Shown: piece by piece, positions 1-10,221 of the stretch | Layout: every line of letters begins with the position of its first letter | How positions within the stretch are numbered: the stretch's first letter is position 1 | Assembly (NCBI RefSeq): GCF_002802865.1 | Contig: NZ_PGLQ01000001.1 | Location: 496,001 to 560,000 of the forward strand | DNA from: Bifidobacterium scaligerum | GTDB lineage: Bacteria; Actinomycetota; Actinomycetes; Actinomycetales; Bifidobacteriaceae | Length of the DNA stretch: 64,000 bases | Reading direction: 5' to 3' | Notes under the pieces: generated by a model | Told to the model about the DNA's origin: nothing | The model's input: only the letters and a program-made list of their open reading frames with translations | Databases searched by the model: none | Made by a program: the position numbers and the translations under genes

Positions 1-994
1 GCATGCCACATTGAGCCAGGCCCAGGTGGAGGATGTGATTGAAGTAATCCATAACACCCTTCGCGGTGTGCCCATCGATCTGCGTGAACTCGTGCTCACC
101 GAACGCGACAACGGCGATGCGTTGCGCCGCCGCATGCAAGCCGGCGATATGAGCGTGGACGAAACCCTGAACCGGTATCACGAGGAATACCGCTGCTCGT
201 TCAGCGAATCCGATTCCGGTCGCCGCTTCGAAGACGCGTTCCAAGTGATCATCACCGACGAAGGCCGCCAACAGATCGACTCCGCGTTGCGCGACATCGC
301 GAAAACCCCATATCTGGCAGGGGAGTCCGCAGCACTATTGGGACAGATTCGAGACGAACTTTCCCGCATCTACGACGGCATCGAAGCGGTACGTCATCAG
401 ATGCGCGTCTCCGATGAGGCGATCAGCCGACTGGTACGCCAGCAGACCGATACGCGCTACCGTACGATGATGAGTCGCTTGAACCGACTCTACGTGAACT
501 TGAACGCTGATGCGAAAGCCCACGCCGGCGACGCTTCACGACCATACGCAACCGATACATCGAGCGCCCTGTTCGCCCCATTGCCGATGCGCCCGGCACG
601 TTCGATGACCTATACCGAGACACCTGGTTTGGAATCCTCGATGGCAGCCGACCAGCATGCTCCACAGGTCAATCTCAAGGACATGGTCGAAGGTGGAGGC
701 CCGCGTCTGCGACACATGGTGGAGCTGATTCGCCACAATCCCGCCATCGAACACGGCACAGTGAACGTGGCAGCCAGTTTCAACCGTCTGCCCGAGCGGG
801 AACGTCGCGAAAGCGAAATCGTAGGCTTCCTGGGTAGTCTGCCATCGGCATCAGCGGTAGGCGAAGCTTCGGACGCCAATACGGCCAGCACAGTCTGGCA
901 TTGCATCGCCTTGGACGGAACACCCAGAGACTGGATCACCAGTCCGGTATGGGCGTCGTTGGAAGAACTTGACAGCATCGTGGAGGAAGGATGA
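1..994 (+). CDS. jetA: Wadjet protein JetA (DUF3375), 5'-truncated by window edge
   Basis: The reading frame is open to the left edge, and 327 residues are visible from a TTG at 11. JetA proteins are usually near 480-500 residues, so the N-terminus lies outside the window. JetA is the MukF/kleisin-like subunit of the Wadjet SMC complex, which recognises and cleaves circular plasmids (family knowledge). The assignment rests mainly on gene order: a DUF4194-like gene, an SMC-like ATPase and a TOPRIM nuclease follow directly. The stop overlaps the next start by 4 nt (ATGA), indicating translational coupling. Confidence 0.85.
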   Translation, partial: HATLSQAQVEDVIEVIHNTLRGVPIDLRELVLTERDNGDALRRRMQAGDMSVDETLNRYHEEYRCSFSESDSGRRFEDAFQVIITDEGRQQIDSALRDIAKTPYLAGESAALLGQIRDELSRIYDGIEAVRHQMRVSDEAISRLVRQQTDTRYRTMMSRLNRLYVNLNADAKAHAGDASRPYATDTSSALFAPLPMRPARSMTYTETPGLESSMAADQHAPQVNLKDMVEGGGPRLRHMVELIRHNPAIEHGTVNVAASFNRLPERERRESEIVGFLGSLPSASAVGEASDANTASTVWHCIALDGTPRDWITSPVWASLEELDSIVEEG

Positions 995-1809
995 GCATGA
1001 GCGAACCAGTCGCCAACCCATACGCCCTGTTTGAAGACGACCACGGCGATATGACCGCGGATGCGCGCATGGCCGCCATCGCATTGAAGCGCGAACGCTA
1101 TATTTCCGGCCAGCTCTACGATCTGGTCAACGACAATCGCGAGGCGGTGGAACGCTCACTCAACAACGATCTGCTCGCCCTCGTAGTCAACGAACGCTAC
1201 CGCATCATGTACGCCACTCCGGTGGCCAACGACAACGTGGCATTGCGAGCGCTCAAAACTCGCGCCAGTCTGAAACGCGAGGAGGCGGCATTGCTTGCCT
1301 TCCTGCGCATCCGTGTGCTCGAATACGAGAACACCAGAACCGATCAATCCGAATGGCTGGTGAGCTTCGAGGAGATTCGCGCCGCGCTCGCATCCGGTGC
1401 CGGATATCTTGCCTCGCGCAACGATGAGGAAGGCGTCTTAAAACAGGTGAGCGCCATCGTCTCCGCAATGATCACCTATGGGTACCTGAACCGATTGGAT
1501 GATGAGGCCATGTATCTCATCACCCCACTGGTGCCCGTGGTGCTTGACCGCGAACTGGCCGACACATGGCTGGACACCGCGGCAAGGAACTTGGATGACA
1601 CTGCCGATGTGCATGATACGGGTGCCGAGGAGCCCAAACCGAACGATTCGGACACCAGTTCGGAAGCGTCGGCTGAGGATATTCCGGATGAAAGCCTCTT
1701 TACCGAACCATTGTTCGTCGCCTCGGATGGCGACGCGCAAGCAGCGACCGGCGATGGTGAAGATGATGATGCAGACGATACGAACGACATTGTGAAGGAA
1801 GGGGAGTGA
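991..1809 (+). CDS. jetB: Wadjet protein JetB (DUF4194)
   Basis: 272 residues, MukE-like winged-helix subunit expected to bridge JetA and JetC. The N-terminal ~195 residues look globular. The last ~75 residues are a low-complexity acidic tail rich in Asp, Glu and Ser. The start overlaps jetA by 4 nt and the stop lies 1 nt before jetC, so this is a tight operon. The identification comes from position, length and the N-terminal pattern; the acidic tail is long and may be lineage-specific. Confidence 0.85.
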   Translation: MSMSEPVANPYALFEDDHGDMTADARMAAIALKRERYISGQLYDLVNDNREAVERSLNNDLLALVVNERYRIMYATPVANDNVALRALKTRASLKREEAALLAFLRIRVLEYENTRTDQSEWLVSFEEIRAALASGAGYLASRNDEEGVLKQVSAIVSAMITYGYLNRLDDEAMYLITPLVPVVLDRELADTWLDTAARNLDDTADVHDTGAEEPKPNDSDTSSEASAEDIPDESLFTEPLFVASDGDAQAATGDGEDDDADDTNDIVKEGE

Positions 1810-1810
1810 G

Positions 1811-4800
1811 ATGGCAGCTGAACTGCAGATGATCGCCGACCGTTGGATGATGGTCAGCCGCAGGCTCGTCAACTGGGGCTCCTACGAGGGTTATCACGAA
1901 TTCCGCCCTTCCACGGATTCCACCCTCCCGGTAACTTTGCTCGCCGGCGCCAGTGAATCCGGTAAATCCACATTGGTGGATGCGCAGATTTCCCTGCTTT
2001 ACCCGACAGGCACGCCGTTCAACAAAGCATCCAATTCCGGGCGTTCGGAACGCAGCGACTACACATATCTGCGGGGCATGATCGGCGTGGGCAGCAGCGA
2101 GCATGGCGACGAACCCATCTACCTGCGCGGCAAAGACAAGGCGACCGGAGCGCCACAGGCGGTCTGGGGCGCCATCGTAGACACCTACCGAAACCAGACC
2201 TCCGGGCAAATCCTGTCCTGCGCCAAATTCCTCTACCTGATGCCCGGCGATGGTCGCGCCGACGTTCGCCGCCAATACGCGGTCTGGGGCAAGCCCATCG
2301 ACCCGAGGCTCATGGACCAGTATCGTGAATCACCGTTTACGCCTGGCCAATTGCGCGACACCTACCCCGACTGCCTGACCTTCCCCAGCGCGGAGGCGTT
2401 CCACAGTCACATCTGGTCGATTATGGGCCTGAGCGAGGAGGCCTGCCGACTGTTGCATAAGATCCAGTCTGCGGACGCGCCCTCCAAGCTCGACGACATC
2501 TTCAAGCAAGGCGTGCTTGGCGTACCGGAAGCATTGGAGCTCGCGCGCGCCACGGTCGAGGATTACGAACGCTATGACGCAAACTTCCATGCGATGGAGG
2601 AGAAAACCAAGCGTATGGATGCGTTGCATGGCATCCAAGACGCCTATGGCGAGTATGCCAAAGCCAACCAGTGCGTACATATGTTCGATGCTGTTGCAGA
2701 CGGCGATGGCGAGGGCGCTTCGGCGCCATTGCATGATTGGGCTATGACGCGCATGTGCGCGGAAGTCAGTGCACAACTGCCTGTAGATCGCAGCGAAGCG
2801 CAAGCCTATGAGTCCGAAGCGCGCAACGCGCGACGCAATGCCGAAAACCTGCGCAGCCGCATCGACATGATCCGTGGTCAGATGCAAGGACTCGATGGCG
2901 GCAACCTCACTCGCCTCGAAATGGAACTGGGCCAAGCCAAGCGAGCGTTGGAGGAGACCGAATCCACCCGCAAACGCATCGAACAAACGTTCGCATCCAT
3001 TGATGAACAACTACCTGCCAGCGAACAGGCGTGGACCGAACGACGCATCAACGCCGTGGAATTCAAGCGCACCTATGATGATCGCGTCAGCGCATGCGAG
3101 GAGCAGCTCGCGGCAGCCATGAACACGCGAGCAGCAGCGCGAGATGCGCTCGAACGATTGCAACGCGACTATGACCGCCAAGAATCCCAGCGTACCCGCA
3201 TCACCCAGCACATGGATGAAACCCGGGCGATGTTGGCACGCGCCACCGGATTGACTCCGGCGGACCTCCCGTATGTGGCCGAACTCATGGACGTCAAGGA
3301 AACCGACGAACAATGGCGCATCGCCATGAACGTGGCCTATGGCTCCTTCGCGCAAACCATTCTGGTGGACAAGCGCCACGAACAAGGCTTCGCAGCCAAA
3401 GTCAGCACCATCGACCCGCATGCGATGAGCCGGCGCACCTGGCAGTTCGTAGACACCACACGCGACTATGCAGCCGACGATAACCATGCCGGCGTTGACG
3501 AATCCGCACACGCAGAAGACGATTGGCTTTCTGGCAAGCTGCGTTACCGTGAAGATTCACCGTTCGCCGGATGGTTGCGCTCGCAGACCCGAGCCGATCG
3601 TTACGATGCACTCTGCGTGAGCACCATCGATGACACCGACCGCACCACCCGCCAAGTGCAGACGGACGGTCAAATCAAATCCGGTGCACGCGGCCAGCAC
3701 GGCATCAAAGACCGCGCACAAGTCATCGGATTCGTCAACGAAGCTTATCTGGATAATCTCAAGCAGCAAATCGATCAATCCCAAGGGAAATTGCATAAGG
3801 CGAATGCCGATTACACAGCAGCCAAGCAGCAATCGGACAAACTGCATCGCGAGCTCGAACTCGCCAATCAGCTCGCCTACACATCCTGGGAGCGCATCGA
3901 CATCGATGGGGCGCGCAAGGCTATCGCGGATATCGAAGCTTCCATTGCCTCCATCAAGAACGATCCCAAGCTCGCCGAACTTGCCGCTCGCAAGGATGAG
4001 TTGACCGCTGAACTGGAGCAATTGGGCGAACGCCGCATGCAAGCCGAACAGTCTGCAACCTCGGCCTCACAGGCTGTAGAAGCGGCACTCCTGTGGCTGA
4101 ATCAGCATGCGGATACAGCGCAAAAGCAGACCGGCGCAGAAACTTCGACTGCGCCGGCTATGCCGAACGATGTGACTGCCGTTCTGGCTGAAGCCTATGA
4201 GAATCGTTTCGCTGGCCTGGAAGGTGCGGCGATGCGAGCGCATATGATCATCGGTGCGGGAGCTGCCTCGTCTGATTTCGCCGAACGGGTTCTCGCAGGC
4301 ATGGTCAAGGATATCGACGCACGTATCACCATGCTGAAGGCGCAGGCTTCCGCGGCACGTACGGCCGTCGAATCGAAGATGAGCGCCTATATCGGCATCT
4401 GGGCGGCGGATGATGATGCGCTCACCGCCAGCGTGGAAGACTATCGCTATTACCTCGATGAGCTCGAAAGCCTCACGCAGCTGGCCGCCACCACGGCCAC
4501 GGAAGCCGAATACCATCGTTGCCTCGACCAGTTGCTGATGAGCTTCCTGACCATCAAGCGAGCCATCGACACCGATGCCACCGACATTCATGACCAGCTT
4601 GACCGCATCAACGCCATGCTCAAAGGCCAGCAGTTCGGACCCAAACACGGTAGCTTGTCCCTGCAAGCGGATGTACGCCGGCCGGAACGCGCGTTCTCCA
4701 GTCAGCTCACGCGAGCCATCGGCATCTTGAACGATTGGAAGAGCACTGACGGAGCATCGGATGATTCGGCAAAGCGCACCGAATCCCGCCGTGCCTTCGC

Positions 4801-5341
4801 TGCCTGCGCTCCGATGATCGCGCTGCTGAAGGACGAGCTTGCTCAAGTCAAGGATGCGAACGGCATCAAGCAATACGGCGCCCGCAATCTCGACCCGCGC
4901 TGTCGCTCTTCGTTCTATGCCATCGTGCATCATGCGGATGGCCCGGACGAGCGCATCACTTCGACCGGCGGCCGATCAGGCGGCGCATTGCAGGAGCTCA
5001 CTTCGTTCGTCTATGGCGCTGCATTGATCTACCTGCTGGGCGGCGGCATGGAGAACCGTCTGAAACCGAGCTACACCACACTGTTCCTTGACGAGGCGCT
5101 GATCAAGGCGGACGGCCGTTATACGCAGCGTGCTTTGAGCGTGCTACCACGACTTGGCTTCCAGGTCATCGTGTCTGCTCCGGAGAGCAAGACCGGCGAA
5201 ATCCTTGAGGTGTCCACCAAAGCATACGTGACCTACAAGGATTCTGACACTGGCCTCACTTCCCTGCGCGAAGCCAGCCTGGATGGCATCGATGAAGAGG
5301 CCCCATTCGGCTCGGATCAGCCGTTACCAGAAGAACGGTAA
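1811..5341 (+). CDS. jetC: Wadjet SMC-like ATPase JetC
   Basis: 1176 residues. A Walker A motif (GASESGKST, residues 46-54) is near the N-terminus. Long alternating Glu/Lys/Arg/Ala-rich coiled coils fill the middle. An ABC signature-like SGGALQEL lies near residue 1055 and a Walker B (LFLDEALIKAD) near residue 1093, the MukB/SbcC-like arrangement. It is the motor of the Wadjet complex, thought to extrude DNA loops and activate JetD on small circles (family knowledge). The ATPase motifs look intact. Confidence 0.93.
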   Translation: MAAELQMIADRWMMVSRRLVNWGSYEGYHEFRPSTDSTLPVTLLAGASESGKSTLVDAQISLLYPTGTPFNKASNSGRSERSDYTYLRGMIGVGSSEHGDEPIYLRGKDKATGAPQAVWGAIVDTYRNQTSGQILSCAKFLYLMPGDGRADVRRQYAVWGKPIDPRLMDQYRESPFTPGQLRDTYPDCLTFPSAEAFHSHIWSIMGLSEEACRLLHKIQSADAPSKLDDIFKQGVLGVPEALELARATVEDYERYDANFHAMEEKTKRMDALHGIQDAYGEYAKANQCVHMFDAVADGDGEGASAPLHDWAMTRMCAEVSAQLPVDRSEAQAYESEARNARRNAENLRSRIDMIRGQMQGLDGGNLTRLEMELGQAKRALEETESTRKRIEQTFASIDEQLPASEQAWTERRINAVEFKRTYDDRVSACEEQLAAAMNTRAAARDALERLQRDYDRQESQRTRITQHMDETRAMLARATGLTPADLPYVAELMDVKETDEQWRIAMNVAYGSFAQTILVDKRHEQGFAAKVSTIDPHAMSRRTWQFVDTTRDYAADDNHAGVDESAHAEDDWLSGKLRYREDSPFAGWLRSQTRADRYDALCVSTIDDTDRTTRQVQTDGQIKSGARGQHGIKDRAQVIGFVNEAYLDNLKQQIDQSQGKLHKANADYTAAKQQSDKLHRELELANQLAYTSWERIDIDGARKAIADIEASIASIKNDPKLAELAARKDELTAELEQLGERRMQAEQSATSASQAVEAALLWLNQHADTAQKQTGAETSTAPAMPNDVTAVLAEAYENRFAGLEGAAMRAHMIIGAGAASSDFAERVLAGMVKDIDARITMLKAQASAARTAVESKMSAYIGIWAADDDALTASVEDYRYYLDELESLTQLAATTATEAEYHRCLDQLLMSFLTIKRAIDTDATDIHDQLDRINAMLKGQQFGPKHGSLSLQADVRRPERAFSSQLTRAIGILNDWKSTDGASDDSAKRTESRRAFAACAPMIALLKDELAQVKDANGIKQYGARNLDPRCRSSFYAIVHHADGPDERITSTGGRSGGALQELTSFVYGAALIYLLGGGMENRLKPSYTTLFLDEALIKADGRYTQRALSVLPRLGFQVIVSAPESKTGEILEVSTKAYVTYKDSDTGLTSLREASLDGIDEEAPFGSDQPLPEER

Positions 5342-5350
5342 TGATGCGCT

Positions 5351-6517
5351 ATGGTGAAGATGAAAGATGTAGCAGCAATTACTGAGCAAGTCAGTAATCA
5401 TATAAACAACCATAAATTTGATATCGCGCTGACATGGCCAATTACCATATCAGTGGGATTACCAAATAAGGCCTTGCTAGAAGCTAACGCTGTTGCCGTG
5501 CATAATAACAATAACGCTATCAAAAAATGGGCGAATAAATGCGGTTGCAAATTTGAAACGGTGCATCGTGTAATAGGGACTCCTGTTGAATTGGTATCCA
5601 AAATATCGGTTCCAGACGAATTGACGGTACTACGAATACTCAAAAAATCAGAAGTAGAAGAGTACCGAAAAATCCGCCGTCGCATCGACTGGCTATCTGC
5701 TGAATTCAGTGTTAGTCCTGAGACGATCTCAGCAGTGGTTCGGATGACAAACAATGAAGAGGAGCTGGATTTCAACCTAATCGTTAAAGCAGCGCATTAT
5801 TTTCAAAATAATGACGTGTCCGGCATCACACCGAGGCAAGTGCCTTTGACTGGATTCAGCAGCAAATGGCTCAATGAGACGAGAACAAAACGTCGAAAAG
5901 CCATCTGCCAACTTCTTGGCATCGAAGCCTTAAACCTTGCAGGCCGCCCAACAGAACTTAGATTCCGTTATCTTGATCCCGCGTATGACGACATTGAACT
6001 CGAACGTATCATATTGCTTCCATGGGAAGGTGATGCATTCGCAGGAGCGAAATATGTGATTGTTGTCGAGAATAAAGATACCTATCAGTCTATGCCCCTT
6101 ATTCCCAATGGTATATGCATATGGGGCTCTGGTAGTGCTGTGAGCAATGCGGTTCCAAAGATATCAGCGTTGCGAAATATGCATATCGTTTATTGGGGAG
6201 ATATGGACGCTGATGGCTTGGAAATATTGTCATCACTGCGTGAATCAGGCGTCCCATGCGACTCAATTTTAATGGACTGTACCGCATATGATCGCTATTG
6301 CCAGTTTGGCACTGAGCTGACCGAACGCGGTACCGAAATTAAGTTGAGAGAACCCAAGCCTGTATTGGGATTACGGGAATCAGAACGAAAACTGTATATG
6401 CAACTTTGCAGTGACGCGACCCTTCGCTATCGCCGCATCGAACAAGAACGAATTCCCATTTGCAATGCGCTTGAGGAATTGCATAAGCTCGGTGTCCCTG
6501 CCGTGCTCCCGAAGTAG
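5351..6517 (+). CDS. jetD: Wadjet nuclease JetD (TOPRIM, DUF3322/DUF2220)
   Basis: 388 residues. The C-terminal half carries a TOPRIM-like site: Glu240 in VVENKD and the acidic cluster D284-x-D286-x-D288 in GDMDADG, the metal-binding pattern of DNA-cleaving TOPRIM domains. It follows jetC by 9 nt, completing the type I order jetA-B-C-D. Base composition is clearly more AT-rich than jetA-C. The catalytic residues are present, so the system looks functional apart from the unseen start of jetA. Confidence 0.92.
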   Translation: MVKMKDVAAITEQVSNHINNHKFDIALTWPITISVGLPNKALLEANAVAVHNNNNAIKKWANKCGCKFETVHRVIGTPVELVSKISVPDELTVLRILKKSEVEEYRKIRRRIDWLSAEFSVSPETISAVVRMTNNEEELDFNLIVKAAHYFQNNDVSGITPRQVPLTGFSSKWLNETRTKRRKAICQLLGIEALNLAGRPTELRFRYLDPAYDDIELERIILLPWEGDAFAGAKYVIVVENKDTYQSMPLIPNGICIWGSGSAVSNAVPKISALRNMHIVYWGDMDADGLEILSSLRESGVPCDSILMDCTAYDRYCQFGTELTERGTEIKLREPKPVLGLRESERKLYMQLCSDATLRYRRIEQERIPICNALEELHKLGVPAVLPK

Positions 6518-6563
6518 GACTACTCCAGAGGAGAGTTCTTCTGAGAACTTGTATCATGAGTAT

Positions 6564-6887
6564 ATGAGTCTTCCTACCTTGGATCAGGTGCGGAATGTCG
6601 CCCGTCGCACTGCCGCGAATCATGGCGTAGGGGAGATGTACGTATATGGCTCGGTCGCCAGGGGAGATAACGGCCCCCATTCTGATGTTGATTTTATCTA
6701 TCGATTGAATGCAGGAAACAAGGCCACTGCCGGAGTTGTTTTGTCATTGAAAGATGATTTGGAGTCGGAGCTTGGTTCGCCGGTGTCACTGCTCTCCATG
6801 CGCACGTTGTTATTTAATGCTGAGCATACTGCATCCGGAAAACGTTTTTACGATTCCATTAAGAATGATTTGACGAGGATTGTATGA
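6564..6887 (+). CDS. MntA-type minimal nucleotidyltransferase (antitoxin)
   Basis: 107 residues from the ATG at 6564. The motif G29-S30 ... D41-V-D43 fits GS-x10-DxD of MNT-type nucleotidyltransferases. MntA antitoxins AMPylate the HEPN toxin HepT on the Tyr of its Rx4-6HxY motif (family knowledge). The stop overlaps the next start (ATGA at 6884), the usual linkage to HepT. A longer frame opens upstream into jetD but the family pattern favours this start. Confidence 0.85.
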   Translation: MSLPTLDQVRNVARRTAANHGVGEMYVYGSVARGDNGPHSDVDFIYRLNAGNKATAGVVLSLKDDLESELGSPVSLLSMRTLLFNAEHTASGKRFYDSIKNDLTRIV

Positions 6888-7278
6888 TACGTGCTCAAGA
6901 ACGGGATGCGCTTCTATTGGATGAACTCATCGAGCATCTGGAATATGCATATGAAGATGTTTCCGCCTTTTCCGAAGGTGAGGCCTTGGCTTTAAGCCGC
7001 AAAGATCGCAATTCGGCGGCCAAAGAAATCGAACAGGCACAGGAATGTGCTGCGCATCTGTCTGACTCGTTGCTCGAATCGGTAAAGGATGTTCCTTGGA
7101 AAGAGCTGCGGGGTCTACGCAACGAATAGTTCATGAATATGGTGAAGTTGATTGGGACGTTCTGTATGACACGGTCATCATTGATTTCCCTCCGGTAATT
7201 GATGCGCTGAAAGCCTATCGAGAGAATATTGAGCGGCATGACGCATCTCAGCATAGGAGTGAGGGAGGAGCGCGATGA
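6884..7278 (+). pseudogene. HepT-type HEPN RNase toxin, frameshifted
   Basis: The first frame gives 81 residues of a helical HEPN protein ending RGLRNE and a TAG at 7127. The +1-shifted frame continues RIVHEYGEVDWDVLYDT. Joining them with one added base near 7121-7124 restores RNRIVHEY, the R-x4-H-x-Y catalytic motif of HepT. The break therefore falls exactly in the active site. The partner MntA-like gene is intact. A sequencing error cannot be excluded from one sequence. Confidence 0.8.
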
Positions 7279-7880
7279 GCGACGACAGCAGATCAGTCGA
7301 TAGTTCGGCTTCTTCAAAGCGCCGAGACAACGAGCGCACTGTAGCCGGTGAACATCGCAGAATGCGGCGAGCGGATCGGGAGATCGTCGATTTCGCGCAG
7401 ATAGGTGAGATCATCAGCCGCTGCGATATTGTCGATGTCGCATATGTGGATGCCGAAGGTCTGACGATGGTGCCGCTCAACTTCGGATACGACTATGATT
7501 CGGCTTCCGACTCCCTCACGCTATGGATTCATTCGGCTGCACGCGGGCGCAAACTCGATGCCATCCGCGCTGCCGATAATCAGTTGCCCGTATCATTCGC
7601 CATGAGAACCGATTGCGAGGTCATAGAGGGGCGCACGGCCTGCAATTGGGGTGAGGCGTTCACTTCGGTGATCGGTAACGGCATCGCCTCGATTGTGGAT
7701 GATCTCGAAGAACGTCGCCGCGGACTGCAGTTGCTTATGGCGCATCAGGCGCATATGCCGCATGTCGAATTCACCGATGCACAGGTGAACGCTGTTACAG
7801 TCTGGAAAATCGAAGCCACCAGACTCACGGCAAAATTACATGCCAAACCGAGCCATGCGCATACTCAACGGATTGCATAG
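7275..7880 (+). CDS. Pyridoxamine 5'-phosphate oxidase-like flavin-binding protein
   Basis: 201 residues. After a charged N-terminal stretch (~35 residues) the sequence follows the split-barrel PPOX/NimA pattern: VAYVDAEGLTMVPLNFGY, then LTLWIHSAARGRKLDAIR, a CEV strand and a C-terminal VWKIEATRLTAK. Such proteins bind FMN or F420-like cofactors; the substrate is unknown. A GGAGCG ribosome site precedes the ATG. It overlaps the shifted HepT frame by 4 nt, so it may be co-transcribed by read-through. Confidence 0.8.
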   Translation: MSDDSRSVDSSASSKRRDNERTVAGEHRRMRRADREIVDFAQIGEIISRCDIVDVAYVDAEGLTMVPLNFGYDYDSASDSLTLWIHSAARGRKLDAIRAADNQLPVSFAMRTDCEVIEGRTACNWGEAFTSVIGNGIASIVDDLEERRRGLQLLMAHQAHMPHVEFTDAQVNAVTVWKIEATRLTAKLHAKPSHAHTQRIA

Positions 7881-7902
7881 CGGAGTGCTTCCTAACAAAT
7901 AA

Positions 7903-8772
7903 TCATGCTTCGCCGTCAAGTTCTTGCTCCTGCGAGGCGATGGCGGTTTCTACATCGCGCAGTCGGTTGCGTAGGGCAGCTTCGATGTCGATTCCCTCGG
8001 ATTGAGCATGGCATACGATGGCGAGGATCTCATCGGCATAAGTCGAGGCTTTCGAGTCAGAAGGATTCGTTGTGATTGGTGAATCCGGCATGGCTTCTTC
8101 GTTGCAATTCTGGGCATCATTCGTTTTGATCGCCTCATCGAAGACGGCGAGCAACACATCCCGATGCGCTGATTTCATGATGCGTGAGACCACTTTGGCC
8201 GCTCGCGGCAACGCACCTTGTGCATGCGAAATGCCTTCGAGCACGGACTTGCGATGCTTCTCCTGCTGTTTCATCCGTTCCCACAGAGCGAGTGTCTCCT
8301 CCGGAGAAAGCGTAACCTCATTTACTACTTGCGCCTCATCTTCTGCATCATCAGGCTCGAAGACGTGTGGGTGGCGGGTAATGAGTTTGTTCACCAGACG
8401 ATCGGCCACCTCGTCAATGTCAAATGGATCGGTTGAGTCGGAAGCGCACACCCGTGCTTGGAACACCGACTGCAGCAACACGTCGCCCAGCTCCTCGCGC
8501 ATGTTATCCCTGTCGTTCGTTTCAACCGCATCCACATACTCGTAGGTCTCCTCAAGCAGCGGTTTGAGCAGCGAACGATTCGTCTGCTTACCATCCCAAG
8601 GGCATCCGCCCGGCGAATACAGAATGTCCACAATGGCCTTGACCCGCTCCAGTGCGCTCGGAGCCTGTGTGACTGGTTTCAGCTTCGAGCACCGTTCAGT
8701 TCCAGCCGGCAGGCGATATCCGTGTTGTGCATCCGAAGTCTGTTCCTGGCTGTGTTCCGTGCTGCCATCCAT
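7903..8772 (-). CDS. mazG: Nucleoside triphosphate pyrophosphohydrolase MazG
   Basis: 289 residues. The all-alpha MazG module is clear: GGCPWDGKQTNRSLLKPLLEE and then EELGDVLLQSVFQARV, which hold the acidic metal-binding residues (EExxE...ExxD). It hydrolyses aberrant (d)NTPs to monophosphates. The second half is less conserved and ends in a charged helix. The start follows an AAAGGA ribosome site. It is transcribed on the minus strand, convergent with the PPOX-like gene. Confidence 0.9.
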   Translation of the reverse strand: MDGSTEHSQEQTSDAQHGYRLPAGTERCSKLKPVTQAPSALERVKAIVDILYSPGGCPWDGKQTNRSLLKPLLEETYEYVDAVETNDRDNMREELGDVLLQSVFQARVCASDSTDPFDIDEVADRLVNKLITRHPHVFEPDDAEDEAQVVNEVTLSPEETLALWERMKQQEKHRKSVLEGISHAQGALPRAAKVVSRIMKSAHRDVLLAVFDEAIKTNDAQNCNEEAMPDSPITTNPSDSKASTYADEILAIVCHAQSEGIDIEAALRNRLRDVETAIASQEQELDGEA

Positions 8773-8904
8773 GTTGTTTTTCCTTTCACTCGAACCGTGA
8801 ATCTGCCTGCTCTAGACATACCAATTATGGCAACGTATCGGGGTTCCACGTTTATTGTCATCCATTGTCCAAAGACAGCAACGGGTGACAATGAAACTTC
8901 TGTC

Positions 8905-10221
8905 TTAAAGCTCGGCATGTTCCCATTGTGATGGCAGTGGGATGTTGCGCGTCGGGGTGACGCAAGCGAGCAGTAGGCCGAGGCCTGCACAAGCAACGAC
9001 CAGTATCATGACCGCCCGGAAGCCGAGTCCGGGCGTCTGCAGCAGCCAGCCGACCAGTGCAGGTGTTAAGGCTCCGGGAATGCCGATTGCGGTCTCGAAT
9101 ACGGTAGACACTCTTCCTTGCATATCATCCGGTGTGCGTCCGTAGATGAAGCCGAGTTCGCCGGCATTCAGCGCGGGGAACAGCAGGGAAGCCATCACCA
9201 TGCATACGACGATTACACCGTATGAGTCGGTGAACAGCAACGGTATCATCGCAACCGTAAACACGCCAAAGGTGAGCATGATGAGCTTGCCGGTCGGAAT
9301 ATGATCGACCAACCAGCTGGCAGCCAGCGAACCAATCAATGCGGCAATGCCTGTGGATGTGCCGACCATGCCGATGAGCGCAGCGTCCGTACCGCGTGAG
9401 GCAAGCATGATTTGTACGCCGATGATGCTTCCGTAGCAAGCGACGTTGATGACCGCTCCTTGGACGATGGCTGCAAGAACCGTCCGTCTGGTCAACGTCC
9501 ATCTCCAACCTTCAAGAAACTGGGCAAGGAATGACGAATCCATTGTCGGGTCACTAGCGATTTGTTGATCCGCCGGACCGCTCTCGGCTGCGACCGTCGT
9601 TTTCCTCGACAATGCCAGTGCAGTGAGTGCCGCTGCCAGATAAAGCACTGTGGACGCGAGGAACGGGCACCAACCGGCGATCCTATACAGCAGTCCGCCG
9701 ATCGCCCCGCCGGACAGTTCGACGCAGGATTCGCGCGCCTCACGTATCGCCTGCGCCTTGGCGAATCGTTCCATTGGCACGATTGATTTGAGCATTGCAT
9801 CGTTGGACGGTCCCAACAGGCCGTTCATCACGGCGAACATGATGACAAACAGCATGAATAGTGCTGCATTCATCATGCCAAAAGCGAGAAGAACGGTCGC
9901 TGACATAGATAACACCATGCCGACGAGTCCGAGCAGAATCATCAGCCATCTACGGTCATGACGGTCAGCTATCGCGCCGCCAATCGACATAAGCACAAGC
10001 CCTATGGCAGCTTCGATGGTGACTAGTAGACCCGAGATAAAAGCAGAGCCGGATAAAGCCAGACCAATCAGCGGTATGGCAAACGTACGTAGACTGACTG
10101 CGAAAACATCGGCTGTATCGGCAATGAACCAGTTGCGGTATGCGGACAGACTCCACAGCGAACGGGAGCTGTGTGCAACGTCGGCAGGGGAGTGGGCAGG
10201 TGAGTGAATATCGGTGTTCAT
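8905..10221 (-). CDS. MFS drug-efflux transporter (macrolide-exporter type)
   Basis: 438 residues with about twelve hydrophobic segments. The cytoplasmic loop after TM2 reads GGAIADRHDRRWLM, the MFS motif A region. The family resembles MefA-type exporters. The gene is preceded by about 220 nt of untranslated leader containing a short ORF, a terminator-like hairpin and start-codon-sequestering pairings, which suggests drug-inducible expression. A decayed paralogue of its last 65 residues lies at 11729-11932. Confidence 0.88.
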   Translation of the reverse strand: MNTDIHSPAHSPADVAHSSRSLWSLSAYRNWFIADTADVFAVSLRTFAIPLIGLALSGSAFISGLLVTIEAAIGLVLMSIGGAIADRHDRRWLMILLGLVGMVLSMSATVLLAFGMMNAALFMLFVIMFAVMNGLLGPSNDAMLKSIVPMERFAKAQAIREARESCVELSGGAIGGLLYRIAGWCPFLASTVLYLAAALTALALSRKTTVAAESGPADQQIASDPTMDSSFLAQFLEGWRWTLTRRTVLAAIVQGAVINVACYGSIIGVQIMLASRGTDAALIGMVGTSTGIAALIGSLAASWLVDHIPTGKLIMLTFGVFTVAMIPLLFTDSYGVIVVCMVMASLLFPALNAGELGFIYGRTPDDMQGRVSTVFETAIGIPGALTPALVGWLLQTPGLGFRAVMILVVACAGLGLLLACVTPTRNIPLPSQWEHAEL

